A stretch of 64,000 bases of DNA from Serripes groenlandicus (taxonomy: Eukaryota; Mollusca; Bivalvia; Cardiida; Cardiidae). The notes beneath the pieces were generated by a model. That model did not search any database. It saw only the letters and a program-made list of their open reading frames with translations, and was not told where the DNA came from. The DNA is taken from positions 30,185,059 to 30,249,058 of the forward strand of contig JASEVX010000010.1 in assembly GCA_031761405.1 (NCBI GenBank). Direction: 5' to 3'. The translations under genes and the position numbers were made by a program. This document shows, one piece after another, positions 10,264 through 20,384 of the stretch (the first letter of the stretch is position 1; the number at the start of each line of letters is the position of its first letter).

Positions 10264-10550
10264 TATACCCCCTTCGAAGAAGAGGGGATATAGGAGTCAC
10301 TGTGTGGGGCAGTCTGTCTGTCTGTCAGTCGGAAGCCATATTTTGTCCGGCCTATTTCTTACAAACCACCGGGTGGAATTCAATTTTCTTTTACATGAAG
10401 CTTCTATACCAAGAGGAGATGTGCATATCCTAAAGGTGTTACAATTGCATGATATTTTACAGAGTTATGGCCCTTTTACTAATTAAGTTATGGTGTAGGT
10501 TAAGGTGCTGTTTAGGGGGTATTTATCATCTTCAGTGATAGTTCTAGTTT
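10264..10550 (+). mobile_element. family B element, short form
   Basis: Starts tatacccccttcgaagaaga then ggggatataggagtcac, a CCCC/GGGG end hairpin. It contains cggaagccatattttgtccg and gttatggcccttttac, and ends gggggtatttatcatc, ttcagtgatagttctagttt. The same two ends bound 13806-14100, 20661-20945 and 57021-58630. Confidence 0.7.
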
Positions 10551-10734
10551 GTACAAATGTCTTTCTAAGCAACTGTCTACTATTTTCCACATAGACTATC
10601 TAATAGCCCATTGTCGGCAGATGAGTGTCACACTTGTCACCTTGACTTCTGTCAAAGGTCTGAAAGATTGCTGACCTTTCTTTGATTTGAATTAAAAACT
10701 GTTGGATTGACAGTCAGCTGTGTTGCTTGGTTTG

Positions 10735-10830
10735 AACCACACTCCCTGGATAAATGACAGCCGGCATTGCTTGGTGTGAACTCACAACCCCTGGATTGAC
10801 AGCCCCCTTCCTTACTAACTGAACTACCGG
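10735..10830 (-). mobile_element. SINE tRNA-like head, truncated
   Basis: Minus strand: gccccggtagttcagttagt, ctgtcaatccaggggttgtg, agttcacacc. This is the type 2 head with a damaged box B. No body follows. Confidence 0.5.
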
Positions 10831-10976
10831 GGCAAGTAAAGAGTAGAACTACATAATGCACTCTGAATGACAACAACAATTTGATATGATAAATATTTAA
10901 AGGTCAACATTTGATTGTTAAAAAGTTAATTGGTTATTATCTCAATTACCACTAATGGTAAGGGCGTGACCAAGTT

Positions 10977-11160
10977 TTAGCCCTTTCCCACATACAGTAA
11001 ATTTACAGCAGAGCATTTCGAAAACATCTAAACAGTGTTATGGAAAAGTTCTATGAAAGGAAGATATATTTATTGATTTGAATGTATAAAAGTAATCATT
11101 TCTCCTTTCCCAGCAATGTTTCAAACTCCGTGTCAACAATACACTCAGGAAAAGCGTTAA
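10977..11160 (-). mobile_element. TTAA-MITE family A, eroded
   Basis: tagccctttcccacatacag and tttacagcagagcatttcg at the left; tttctcctttcccagcaatg; gaaaagcgttaa at the right. Confidence 0.6.
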
Positions 11161-11193
11161 AGTTAATAATAATTTCCCTTAATGAAAAACTAT

Positions 11194-11414
11194 TTAACCC
11201 TTTCCCTCATATAGACATCTTCTGCAGCAGATGGCTTTTTGAAAACATAGTGACAAAAGGAGAAATTGCTCAAAACAAGCAATTTCACCTTTTGCCACAA
11301 TGTTTTTCACTTTAAGTCATAGGTTATCCATTCAATTGAAGAGATTTTCTATTTTTTGACAAAATAAGTTCAAAGTCGTCTGCTGAAGAATTGTCGTATG
11401 AGGGAAAGGGTTAA
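11194..11414 (+). mobile_element. TTAA-MITE family A, full length
   Basis: ttaaccctttccctcatata to tatgagggaaagggttaa, with palindrome GAAATTGCTCAAAACAAGCAATTTC and a small deletion in the left subterminal block. 221 bp. Confidence 0.9.
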
Positions 11415-11455
11415 ATGCATATTCTATTGGAAGTAGATTGTTGGCCTAGTATCAA

Positions 11456-11684
11456 TTAACCCTTTCTGAAAATCTGCAGCAGACGACTTTGAAAAAAACA
11501 TACACAAATCTTTATGGAAACTCCCTTTAAATGATTTAAGAACAATAATTGAATAGATTTGAGAACATGGTTACGAAAAGAGAAACTGCTCGTTTTGAGC
11601 AATTTCTTCTTTTGTCGCCAGGTTTTTCAAAAAGCCGTCTTCTGCAAATGCGTCAGAAAGCGTCTATATGAGGGAAAGGGTTAA
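11456..11684 (-). mobile_element. TTAA-MITE family A, near full length
   Basis: ttaaccctttctgaaaatct at the left with part of the TIR deleted; hairpin GCTCGTTTTGAGC; right end intact, gagggaaagggttaa. 229 bp. Confidence 0.85.
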
Positions 11685-11779
11685 ACTATTCAGCTGTCAA
11701 GGGTTTGCTGAAGATAGGTCAACATATGGTTCAATTAGGGAAATAGTTGAGCTGGATTTGGTACAAATTGATTGATTAC

Positions 11780-12295
11780 AGTACCCTTTTCCACTTGCAG
11801 ATGAATTTTGTCACATATGCAGCAAATATTGCAAACCAATCTTGAACTCATTGTACCCGGCTCGGCCAACTTTCTTTCCGATGATTGACAAAATAATAAT
11901 TAATATTTAATATCAATGCGACATGCGTCATTCGTCTTCCACCAATGGGCTAAGTCTATGTGGAAAAGCAGCCGGTTGCTTGGGAAGAATGTTGTGTGGA
12001 ATACTGGTGTGAGAAAACCAGGAAATGCATGAGTAGGTGAACTGGCCGCCGTGGTATAACTGAGAAATTGTTAAAAACTGCGTTAAACCCCAATCATTCA
12101 ATCAATCAATGAACTCATTATAGCAGAAGGAGAAATTGGTCCTTATAATATTAGTAATTTCTCAAAATTGCCACATTATGTTTTAAATAATCTAACTTTC
12201 ATTTATAGATATTTTAATTTCCAATTGTTTAATTGTCTAGATGTGTTCAAAGTCATCTGCTGCAGATTTGTTGTATACATGTGGGAAAGGGTTAA
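11780..12295. mobile_element. TTAA-MITE family A interrupted by a SINE
   Basis: The left part (agtacccttttccacttgca) and right part (tagcagaaggagaaattgg to gtgggaaagggttaa) are split by the SINE at 11856-12110. Removing the SINE and one target duplication restores a family A copy of about 250 bp. Confidence 0.75.
11856..12110 (+). mobile_element. type 2 SINE, 5'-truncated, with target-site duplication
   Basis: Begins at the end of the tRNA-like head (cccggctcggcc), then cattcgtcttccaccaatgg and gcagccggttgcttggg, with tail gcgttaaaccccaatcattc and aatcaatcaat. It is flanked by GAACTCATTGTA (11844-11855) and GAACTCATTATA (12111-12122), a 12-bp TSD with one mismatch. Confidence 0.85.
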
Positions 12296-12323
12296 TGCTG
12301 TTTTCAACATTATTTCAGTTAAA

Positions 12324-12600
12324 TTAACCCTCTCCCTAATATAGATGCTTTCTGACGCCGAAGCAGATGGCTTTTTGAAAACATGGCGACAAAAGAAGAA
12401 ATTGCTTAAAACGTTGACACCATGTTTTCAACTCTATTCAATAGCGTAAACATATATTTATAAATGGGCAATTTCTCCCGTTGACACCATGTTTTCAACT
12501 CTATTCAATAGTTAAACATTTATTTATAAATGCTTTCCATATTTTTACCCTGATGTTTTCAAAGTCGTCTGCTGCAGTTTGCTGTATGTGGGAAAGGTTT
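12324..12600 (+). mobile_element. TTAA-MITE family A with internal 67-bp tandem duplication
   Basis: ttaaccctctccctaatata at the left. The segment cgttgacaccatgttttcaa... starts at 12412 and again at 12479. The right end is decayed to gggaaaggtttcatc. Confidence 0.7.
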
Positions 12601-12817
12601 CATCACAGCAGCCAGTTAACCAGTACCAATGCTTTCTCACACCAACGCGGTCAACACTACTTTCTTCGTAGGAGCTAGCTAGACTAGCTTCTTTTCCACA
12701 GACATTTAAGCCGTTTGGTACTATCAGATAAATAACACATTATGACCAATGACTTTCCACACTCATTAATTGGAAAGAATGAATATCTCAAGATCATGGA
12801 TTTGAACTTGTGCCACC

Positions 12818-12952
12818 TTAACCCTTTCCCTCCTATAGATGCGTTTTGAGTCACATCTGCAGCTGATGACTTTTGAAAACATTGTGACAAAAGGAGAAAT
12901 TGCTCAAAACACAATGTTTTCAACTTTTTTCAGTAATTATATATTCCCACAA
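12818..12952 (+). mobile_element. TTAA-MITE family A, left part only
   Basis: ttaaccctttccctcctata to cagtaattatatattcccac. The copy stops where the next one begins at TTAA 12953, and its right part was not found beyond. Confidence 0.65.
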
Positions 12953-13176
12953 TTAACACTTTCCCTCATACGACAATTCTGCAGCAGATGACTGAACATA
13001 TTTTATCAAAAATAGGTTATCAATTCATGATAACCAGTATGACGAAAAGTGGAAAACATTGTGGCAAAACGAGAAATTGCTCATTTTGAGTAATTTCTTC
13101 CTTTGTCACTATATTTTCAAAAAGCTGTCTGCTACAGAGACGTCAGAAAGTGTCTATATGAGGGAAAAAGGGTTAA
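12953..13176 (-). mobile_element. TTAA-MITE family A, full length
   Basis: ttaacactttccctcatacg to gagggaaaaagggttaa. The right TTAA is shared with the next copy. Confidence 0.85.
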
Positions 13177-13641
13177 ACCCTTTTGCACGTACAACAAATC
13201 TGCAGCAGATGACTTTGAGGACCTCTAGGCAAAAATATGGAAAATCTGTATAAATGTAAATGTAATTACTTAAAAGAGTTGAAAAGGTTAATTGGCAATT
13301 TAACCCTTTTACCACAAACTACAATTCTGCAGCAGACGACTTTGAAAATATCAAGACAAAAACTGCTAACATTGCTTTAAATTGAAGAATAAATACGTAG
13401 AGTTGAAAACATTGTAAAAGGTGAATTTGCTGAGTTTTGAGAAATTTCCACTTATGTCAAATATTTTCAAAAGTGACATCTGCTGCACTCTAGGGGCGTA
13501 ACAGAAAGTGTCTTTATGTGGGAAATGGTTAAGGAGAAATTGCTTGTTATGAGCAATTTCTTCTTATGTCACAATGTTTTTATAAAAGTTTTCTGCAGCA
13601 GTTTGTGTCAAAATATGTCTATACAAGTGTGAAAGTGTTAA
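13173..13641 (-). mobile_element. TTAA-MITE family A, host of a nested copy
   Basis: The left part (ttaaacccttttgcacgtac to gttggcaatt-like text near 13299) resumes at 13533 with ggagaaattgcttgttatga and ends gtgtgaaagtgttaa. The nested copy entered at a TTAA formed by mutation of gcaaaaggag. Confidence 0.65.
13300..13532 (-). mobile_element. TTAA-MITE family A, nested
   Basis: ttaacccttttaccacaaac to tatgtgggaaatggttaa. Both CTGCAGCAGAC/GTCTGCTGCA-type blocks are present. Exact TTAA on both sides, 233 bp. Confidence 0.8.
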
Positions 13642-13805
13642 CTGGCAGCCACAGTTGATACAGACAGATTCAGCTAAATGTGGAACATATATATGGTGAC
13701 CTAAGTATAATTACCTACTGTATCACACAGATTTCAATGGCAAAATAATTATCACCATACAAAATTATTAATGAATTAATTACATTGATAAGATTGCCTC
13801 TTTAT

Positions 13806-14100
13806 TATACACCCAGATACATAGTATATGGGGGCTATATAGGAGTCACACTTGTCGGTCCGTTTGTCGGTCCGTTGGTCTGTGGACATTTCTTGTGAAC
13901 ACTATTTCTCAGAAACCCTTGGTCAGAATTCAATATAACTTCACAAGAATGATTGATACCAAGCCCAGTTGTGCATATTGTCGGCGTGTTGCACTGGAAT
14001 TATTTTTAAATGAGTTATGGCCCCTTGAATTTCTCATACATATGTATATTGTCAGGCACCAGCTTGGGGTATTCATCACCTTCAGTGATATTTCTAGTTT
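13806..14100 (+). mobile_element. family B element, short form
   Basis: tatacacccagatacatagt, gggggctatataggagtcac, tttcttgtgaacactatttc, gttgcactggaattattttt, and end tcatcaccttcagtgatatt tctagttt. About 95 percent alike to 20661-20945 by eye. The shared 50-residue open frame is a by-product of that similarity. Confidence 0.75.
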
Positions 14101-14251
14101 AACCATATCATATCACTATTATATATAGTTATAGTACTGTAATTAGGATACCCTGGGCCTCGTCAGTCGATGTCTTGAACACTGCAGATGAGTTCACCTC
14201 ATAACTCAAAAACTGTCCTTTCAACATTTTCAAATGAAACTTGGTACACAC

Positions 14252-14273
14252 GTTCCTACAGTACTGTAGGAAC
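14252..14273. repeat. perfect 22-bp palindrome
   Basis: Two 11-bp arms, GTTCCTACAGT and ACTGTAGGAAC, meet with no spacer. It is not part of any repeat family recognised in the window. Confidence 0.6.
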
Positions 14274-14414
14274 AATAGTCGCATGTCTATACCCTTTTTC
14301 AACTTAGAAAAAAGAAAGACGAATGTTGGCATTTGGGAAAGGGTTAATTGATATTATATTATGCAAACGATGCTTTTTAATTATACTACAAAATTATGTG
14401 CAAAAAAATACTAC

Positions 14415-14495
14415 AAAAAACGTTTTGTGCAATTTCTTATTTTGTCAATATGTTTTCAAATAGCCTTCTGTTGCAGAGGCGTCAGAAAGGGTTAA
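14415..14495 (-). mobile_element. TTAA-MITE family A, right fragment
   Basis: aacgttttgtgcaatttctt to ggcgtcagaaagggttaa. The usual gcgtctatatgaggg before the terminal GGGTTAA is missing, as in the copy ending at 18735. Confidence 0.7.
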
Positions 14496-14618
14496 AATGC
14501 TTCTGCAAGTGTGAATAATTCCATTTATCCAGATGTTATTAATGTTTCTCTATGGATCTTTCAACATAGACAACTCTGAACATAATCATATCAAGGAAAA
14601 GGATGACGTACAGTTCTA

Positions 14619-14825
14619 ATAACCCTTTCACATCACGAAAGCAACAAATCGCAGCAGACGACTTTGATAACATATTGGCAAAAAAAAGGGAAAATCTAGA
14701 AATGAAAGTGTAATTACTGAAAAGAGTTGAAAACATTGTGGGCAATTTCTTCTTTTGACACAATGTTTTCAAACATCGTCTTCTGCAGATATGTCAAAAT
14801 GCCCTTGCAAGTGGGAAAGGGTTAG
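14619..14825 (-). mobile_element. TTAA-MITE family A, internal-deletion copy
   Basis: ataaccctttcacatcacg, cgcagcagacgactttgata, gttgaaaacattgtgggcaa, and end caagtgggaaagggttag. One hairpin arm is largely deleted. Confidence 0.7.
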
Positions 14826-14842
14826 TATAATCACCTGTATAT

Positions 14843-15001
14843 CAAGAAGAAATTGATCATGATGAGCAATTTCGCCTTTTGCCACAATGTTTCCCACTTT
14901 TAGTCGTCGGTTATCCATTCAATTATAGAGATTTTCCATTTTTTGACAAAATATGTTCAAAGTCGTCTGCTGCAGAGTTGTTGCATGTGGAAAAGGGTTA
15001 A
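14843..15001 (+). mobile_element. TTAA-MITE family A, 5'-truncated
   Basis: agaagaaattgatcatgatg to gcatgtggaaaagggttaa. The left TIR and subterminal block are absent. Confidence 0.75.
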
Positions 15002-15105
15002 TTCCGATTTTACACATTTTCTCTTTGTCTAACTTACAACACGGGCAACTCTGAAAATATCATATTATGGAAATGGACGAATAAAGAAAGTCTGAAAATA
15101 TCATA

Positions 15106-15291
15106 TTAACCCTTTTTGAAAACATAGTGACAAAAGAAGAAATTGCACAAAACGTGCAATTTCTCCTTTTGCCACAATGTTTTCCACTTTTTGTTATAGG
15201 TTATCCATTCAATTATGGAGATTTTTTATGTTTTGACAAAATTCGTTCAAAGTCATCTGCTGCAGAATTGTCGTATGAGGGAAAGGGTTAA
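15106..15291 (+). mobile_element. TTAA-MITE family A, left subterminal block deleted
   Basis: ttaaccctttttgaaaacat joins the terminal ttaaccc directly to the inner block, losing about 40 bp. The rest is intact to gagggaaagggttaa. TTAA on both sides. Confidence 0.8.
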
Positions 15292-15414
15292 ATGACAAAA
15301 TATGCCAACAATCGCATACCTCAGATAGAGTTCCGAAGTGTGTGAAGGATTTCATATCTTCTCTTTTTAAATAATATTTGGAGGTTGTCCTATTCTGCAC
15401 AGATATTGATTATA

Positions 15415-15657
15415 ATAACTCTTTCCCACATGCAGATGCAACTCGAAGCATCTGCAGCAGACATCTTTTAAAAAACACTGTGGTAAAAGAAGAATTTGCT
15501 CATTATGAGTTAAATTCCCCTTTTTGGCAATTTTTTTTTTTCAACTCTATTCAATAAATATACATTCATTTATGAGATTTTCAATATTATTTTTTAACCT
15601 AGATGTTTTCAAAGTGATCGACTGCTGCAGAATTGTTGAATTATGGGATAGGGTTAA
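15415..15657 (+). mobile_element. TTAA-MITE family A, diverged
   Basis: ataactctttcccacatgca, gcatctgcagcagacatctt, ttcaactctattcaataaat, tgggatagggttaa. Confidence 0.75.
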
Positions 15658-15864
15658 GCTTCCTGTATTGAGACTACCAAAAACCCAATGTGGCATGTTC
15701 TACTTGAGGGTGGTGATATACTATATATACAGGGAAGTTTAATTAACCTGAGAAAGAAGTTTCACTTTTCATTTCAACTTAAACGTTTAATTTATATTGT
15801 GGGTACTTTGTCAGAAATGTCTTTTTGGTGGCGATTCCAAATAGTGCCCACAAATTTGATATAT

Positions 15865-16094
15865 TTAACCCTTTCCCTCATACGACAATTCTGCAGCAGA
15901 CAACTTTGAATTTTTTTTGTCCAAAAATAGAAAATCTCTATAATTGAATGGATAACTTATAACTAAAAGAGGAAAACATTGTGGCAAAAGGGGAAATTGC
16001 TCGAATAGAGCAATTTCTTCTTTTGTCACTATGTTTTCAAAAAGCAATCTGCTGCAGAGGCGTCAGAAAGCGTCTATATGAGGAAAAGGGTTAA
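15865..16094 (-). mobile_element. TTAA-MITE family A, full length
   Basis: ttaaccctttccctcatacg to tatgaggaaaagggttaa, 230 bp. The right TTAA is shared with the next copy. Confidence 0.9.
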
Positions 16095-16239
16095 CACTTT
16101 CTGATGCTTTTGCAGCAGATGTCTTTTGAAAATATTGTGGCAATTTATATTTGTATGAAAAGATCTATCACATTTTCTGCAGATTATTTCAAAGCCGTCT
16201 GCTGCAGATTTGTTGTATCATTATGTGGGAAAGGGTTTA
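16091..16239 (+). mobile_element. TTAA-MITE family A, short copy abutting the previous one
   Basis: ttaacactttctgatgcttt to gtgggaaagggttta, 149 bp. The central palindrome is deleted. Confidence 0.7.
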
Positions 16240-16322
16240 TCTTAAAAAAAAGGGGTATTATTTATCTAAAAAAGTGGTATTATATCTAAAAAAAAGTGGT
16301 GTTATATCTAAAAAAAGTGGAT
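16239..16322. repeat. short tandem repeat, about 20-bp unit, 4 units
   Basis: Units of the form ttatatctaaaaaaagtgg follow one another with A-tract length changes. They start exactly at the decayed right end of the preceding MITE. Confidence 0.75.
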
Positions 16323-16389
16323 GTCAATTTTTGATATCAAGTTTAAAAAATTATGTGCAAAGGAGAAATTACTTTTCTTGGACAGTAAC

Positions 16390-16698
16390 CTAAGCCGAGT
16401 CCAGGTAGCTCAGTTGGTAGCGACGCGGGCTGTCAATCCAGGGGTTGTGAGTTCGAATCCCGGCTCGGCCAACTTTCTTTCCGACGATTGACAAAAGTCA
16501 ATGTGACATGCGTCGTTCGTCTTTCACCAATGGGCCAAGTCTACGTGGAAAAGCAGCCAGTTGCTTGGGAAGATTGTTGTGTGGAGGGAGTACTGGTGTG
16601 AGAAAACCAGGAAATGCATGAGTAGGTGAACTGGCCGCCGTGATATAACTGAGAAATTGTTAAAAACGGCGTTAAACCCCAATTAATCAATCAATTAA
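16390..16698 (+). mobile_element. type 2 SINE, full length
   Basis: tRNA-like head gagtccaggtagctcagttg, anticodon-loop-like ctgtcaa (GTC, Asp-like), box B gttcgaatccc. Body catgcgtcgttcgtctttca, gcagccagttgcttggg. Tail cgccgtgatataactgagaa, cggcgttaaaccccaattaa. It is flanked by ACAGTAAC at 16382-16389 and 16699-16706 (8-bp TSD), inside an eroded family A hairpin. Confidence 0.9.
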
Positions 16699-16738
16699 AC
16701 AGTAACTCTTTGCCCACAATGTTTTCAAAATTTAGTTG

Positions 16739-16968
16739 TTAACCCTTTCCCTCATACGACAATTCTGCAGCAGACGACTTTGAACATATTTTGTCAAAAC
16801 ATAGAAAATCTCCATAATTGAATGGATAACCTATGACAAAAAGTGGAAAACATTGTGGCAAAAGGAGAAATTGCACGTTTTGTGCAATTTCTTTTTTTGT
16901 CACTATGTTTTCAAAAAGCCGTCTGCTGCAGAGGCATCAGAAAGCGTCTATATGAGGGAATGGGTTAA
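16739..16968 (-). mobile_element. TTAA-MITE family A, full length
   Basis: ttaaccctttccctcatacg to gagggaatgggttaa, palindrome GCACGTTTTGTGC, 230 bp with intact TTAAs. Confidence 0.9.
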
Positions 16969-17274
16969 TAGCAGAGACGTCGTAATATAAATTGTATTTA
17001 TTTATAACCTTGGGTAGTATATATTATAGTAGTTGTAATAAACAATAGGTGCATTGAGTGTGTGTGTGGGTTTTAATGAATGGATTTTGGTATAAAATGT
17101 TTCTCAAATATTGAACAACTATTAAATTGGATTTAGAACCAAAGTTTATGACAGATTGTGGTAGAGTTATAGATATTGAGGTTTAAAAGGAGGAGGTATA
17201 TCACACGGTAGGCTTTTAATTATGAACTTTATTTTTGTAATGTAGAAAAATTGAAAACCAGTACATTTTATTTT

Positions 17275-17345
17275 TTACCCTTTCCTTCATACGACAATTC
17301 TGCAGCAGACGATTTTTGTGGCGATTGGTTTGACAATCGCCACAA
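17275..17345 (-). mobile_element. TTAA-MITE terminus joined to a different hairpin
   Basis: taccctttccttcatacgac and aattctgcagcagacgattt are a family A left end. It then switches to TGTGGCGATTG-gtttga-CAATCGCCACA, an 11-bp-arm hairpin not seen elsewhere here. Confidence 0.55.
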
Positions 17346-18555
17346 TGCTAACAGAAACAACAACAACGAAAAATATTTATATAGTCGGTTTTGAACAATC
17401 GGTTGATATTTTTTTACCTTACTGCAAACTAATTTACTCACATCCGTTATAGTTCCATCATTGATGCAGAGACGTGATTAATAATAATTATGTCAGTGCT
17501 ACTTTGGTACCGGATTGTTACTAATATTTATCGAGACATTATCTACATAGAGTTAAAATATGTAAATATTATCTTCGTCATGATTTGGCAGATAATAAAT
17601 ATCATTGCGCGTTCTGCCTTGCAAATAACGGCAACTCTGATGATACTCAAATCTGGAAATTCCAAAAGGTTCTATAAATAACTCGCGAGACCAAAAACCA
17701 GAAGAGCTTGTAAATCTCAATATTATAAACGCTTTATTTTGTATTTGTTTAAATATATGAAAGCGTCTAGATGATAAGACTGGTTTACAAAGGTTTAAAG
17801 GACACACGATGTCAGTGTGTACACACGTTATGTATACACGTCTGCACGTTCTAGAGTCAATTAGCAATCAATGCTGACAGTGTTACTAAGCCTAATTTAG
17901 TTTGGAGATCGAGCATTATAATATATGCCTATATTTTTATAAATTGAACAGTTTGGCAAATAGTGAAATTGTGCTTTTGGAGCATTGTTTTGTGTTTGTT
18001 TTTGCACTCACATTATTCGAAGCAGTTTAACAACCTCAGAGACATAGAAATACATTGTGTTTATAATGTCTCTGACAACCCTCAATCATGCAATGTGAAG
18101 GGACTAAATTGAACAAACCTGTTTAATATCGGACATCATTGAAACAAACACCAAACTAATGGATACTGTTTTCTCTCCTTTCTTGATAATTTAGTCATTT
18201 CTAAAATATATTTTATTTTAATATGGCCTAGCGACCTGGTGATAAACATGTGATTACCCGAACAATTTAGATTACAAATAGCCATTCTAATGAGCTAAAA
18301 CGGTAGTCTATCGAATACCAACTAGATTTTTCATAACTTTGGAATGGCCTAATTTTGAACACATCATGACCCATTTCAGAACGTAACTAAATAATCACCA
18401 AGACAACATTCTGGCAAACTAACATTATTCTACTGCAGGGGTGATACATTCTCAAATATACCCGCACCAGAGTCATCGCAAGCCCTACACCGATATACTG
18501 CTTGTTACTTTGCAGGATTTTCCATACGATCGCCACTACAGTGCCATTGGCGCTT
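17346..18555. other. 1.2-kb MITE-free island upstream of the first identified exon
   Basis: No family A termini, SINE or minisatellite. Several short frames are open on both strands, for example residues KYHCAFCLANNGN on + near 17590 and a 104-codon minus frame at 17553-17867, but none has a clear start, splice pair or recognised motif. An acceptor-like ttattctactgcag lies at about 18425. It could hold promoter or exon sequence of the + strand gene. Confidence 0.3.
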
Positions 18556-18735
18556 TGATTAACATATTTTGTCAAAAAAAAAGAATATCTCTTCTATAAT
18601 TGAATGGATAACCTAATAATGACTAAAAGTGGAAAACATTGTGGCAAAAGGAGAAACTGTTGTTTTGAGCAATTTCTTCTTTTGTCAATATGTTTTTAGA
18701 AAGCCGTCTGCTGCAGAGGCGTCAGAAAGGGTTAA
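18556..18735 (-). mobile_element. TTAA-MITE family A, left end missing
   Basis: attaacatattttgtcaaaa to ggcgtcagaaagggttaa. It has the same shortened right end as the copy ending at 14495. Confidence 0.8.
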
Positions 18736-18820
18736 TTAATTTCAAAAATGTGTTTAAACAAGTTCGCTTTATAGTTACATTCTTGCAGTACTGTGAGTTA
18801 ACCTCTTGAAAAGTCAACTG

Positions 18821-19046
18821 TTTGCCCTTTTCCGCATACAGACGCTTTCTAATGCCTCTGCAGCAGACTGCTTTTGAAAACAATTTGGTGAAACAGAAAT
18901 TGCACATGATGAGCAATTTCTCCATTTGTCACATGTTTTCAACTTCATCCAATGATTATACTTTCACTTACAGAAATCTTTCACATTTTTATCCAGGTGT
19001 TTTCTAAGTCATCTGCTGCAGATTTGTTGTATGTGGGAAAGGGTTA
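18821..19046 (+). mobile_element. TTAA-MITE family A, decayed TSDs
   Basis: tttgcccttttccgcataca to atgtgggaaagggttag, with hairpin GCACATGATGAGC slightly unpaired. Confidence 0.75.
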
Positions 19047-19157
19047 GTTAATTAACTGTTTACCTAGTATAATATAATGTATGATGATTTAAGCGCTGTC
19101 TTAATATACTCATTTCAATGTTTTGAAATTCTGTTTGAAAGGAATATCGATAATGTC

Positions 19158-19387
19158 TTAACCCTTTCCCTCATATAGACGCTTTCTGACGCCTCTGCAG
19201 CAGACGGCTTTCTGAAAACATAGTGACAAAAGAAGAAATTGCACAAAACGTGCAATTTCTCCTTTTTCCACAATGTTTTCCACTTTTTGTCATAGGTTAT
19301 CCATTCAATTATTGAGATTTTCTATGTTTTGACAAAATACGTTGTAAGTCGTCTGCTGCAGAAATGTCGTATCAGGGAAAGGGTTAA
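19158..19387 (+). mobile_element. TTAA-MITE family A, full length
   Basis: ttaaccctttccctcatata, palindrome GAAATTGCACAAAACGTGCAATTTC, end atcagggaaagggttaa. 230 bp. A 3'-eroded scrap follows at about 19428-19499. Confidence 0.9.
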
Positions 19388-19499
19388 AAAGCGGAAGTAA
19401 ATTTGTGATACTGAATATGAAAACCCTTCAGGAAAAGGAGAAATTGCAAAACTTTAGTTATTTCCTCTTTTTTTACCAATATAATCCAAAGCTGTCTGC

Positions 19500-19722
19500 T
19501 TAACCCTTTCCCACCTGCAGATGCATTTGACGCGATTATGCAGCAGACGACTTTTGAAAATATTGTGGCCAAAGGTGGAGTTGCTCATGATGAGCAGTTT
19601 TTCCTTTGGCCACAATGATTTCAACTTTATTTAACAATAAAGCTGTCTTTTATTGAGTTTTTTCAGGTTTTAATCACTATGTTTTCAAAGTCGTCTGCTG
19701 CAGATATGTGGGAATGGGTTAA
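19500..19722 (+). mobile_element. TTAA-MITE family A, variant hairpin
   Basis: ttaaccctttcccacctgca to gtgggaatgggttaa. The outer stem is TTGTGGCCAAAGG/CCTTTGGCCACAA, a paired change from the usual GGCAAAAGG/CCTTTTGCC. Confidence 0.85.
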
Positions 19723-19812
19723 AAGATTTCATTTTAGGTTAATGTCATAGGGGAAATTATGTCTATTCGTTCAGCAGGAGAATTAAGAAACGGTCAAAAT
19801 GTCTGATGCAGA

Positions 19813-20043
19813 ATTAACCCTTTCCTTCATATAGACGCTTTCTGACGCCTATGCAGCAGACAGCTTTTTGAAAACATAGTGACGAAAGAAGAAATTGCTC
19901 AAAACAAGCAATTTCTCCTTTTGCCACAATGTTTTCCACTTTTAGTCATAGGTTATCCATTCAATTATAGAGATTTTCCATTTTTTGACAAAATATGTTC
20001 AAAGTCGTCTGCTGCAGAATTGTCGTATGTGGGAAAGGGTTAA
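19813..20043 (+). mobile_element. TTAA-MITE family A, full length, reference-quality copy
   Basis: ttaaccctttccttcatata to tatgtgggaaagggttaa, both subterminal blocks and palindrome intact, 231 bp. It ends 94 bp before the exon at 20138. Confidence 0.9.
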
Positions 20044-20137
20044 ATAGTATTTCCCAAAAGATGTCATGTAAATTGTCTTCATTTATGCTGTAGTGACTAG
20101 AAGCAGCCTCGTAATTTATCGTCCTTTCTCTTTTCAG

Positions 20138-20282
20138 TGGCGCATGAATCGACGTCATATTGTGAATGAATCCTCCGAGTCTATAAATAGAGTGGTATAT
20201 CATCGTCATCAGGATAGAAAACGAACAAACGAACCTGGAAAAACCAAGCAGCCGGTCAACCATAATGGTCCTGTGAATAGAG
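20138..20282 (+). CDS. internal exon of an unidentified protein (exon 1 of 3 found)
   Basis: Acceptor tcctttctcttttcag (polypyrimidine tract, AG at 20136-20137) and donor AG|GTAGGT at 20283. The frame opens with TGG and gives 48 codons plus one base (donor phase 1). The peptide is basic and polar: it begins WRMNRRHIVNESSESINRVV and continues YHRHQDRKRTNEPGKTKQPV. An arginine-rich start directly after an intron could follow a membrane segment encoded upstream, but that exon is not seen in the window. The next exon fits the phase and gives G at the junction. No domain is recognised. Reality of the exon rests on two consensus splice sites, an open frame and the match in phase. Confidence 0.65.
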
Positions 20283-20384
20283 GTAGGTTTTGGACCCTTT
20301 AGCCGGTACAGACTACTGTTTGAAACATTGAGGGAAAAGGAGAAAATTATCATTATAAATCGTTGAGAATAAAGAGGACATTGC

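Noticed and set aside
13895..14128. Conserved frame with IDTKPSCAYCRRVALELFLN, also at 20794
   Set aside because: Both lie in family B short elements that are alike throughout, including non-coding ends; no start or splice context.
16395..16470. tRNA-Asp-like gene
   Set aside because: Box A and box B are present, but the sequence continues into a SINE body and tail, is flanked by a TSD, and its acceptor and anticodon stems pair poorly.
17553..17867. 104-codon minus-strand frame
   Set aside because: No recognised motif, overlaps short open stretches in other frames, and has no splice or promoter support.
18425..18560. Possible exon after ttattctactgcag on the + strand
   Set aside because: All three frames are partly open, no donor is found before the MITE at 18556, and no motif is recognisable; too weak to annotate.
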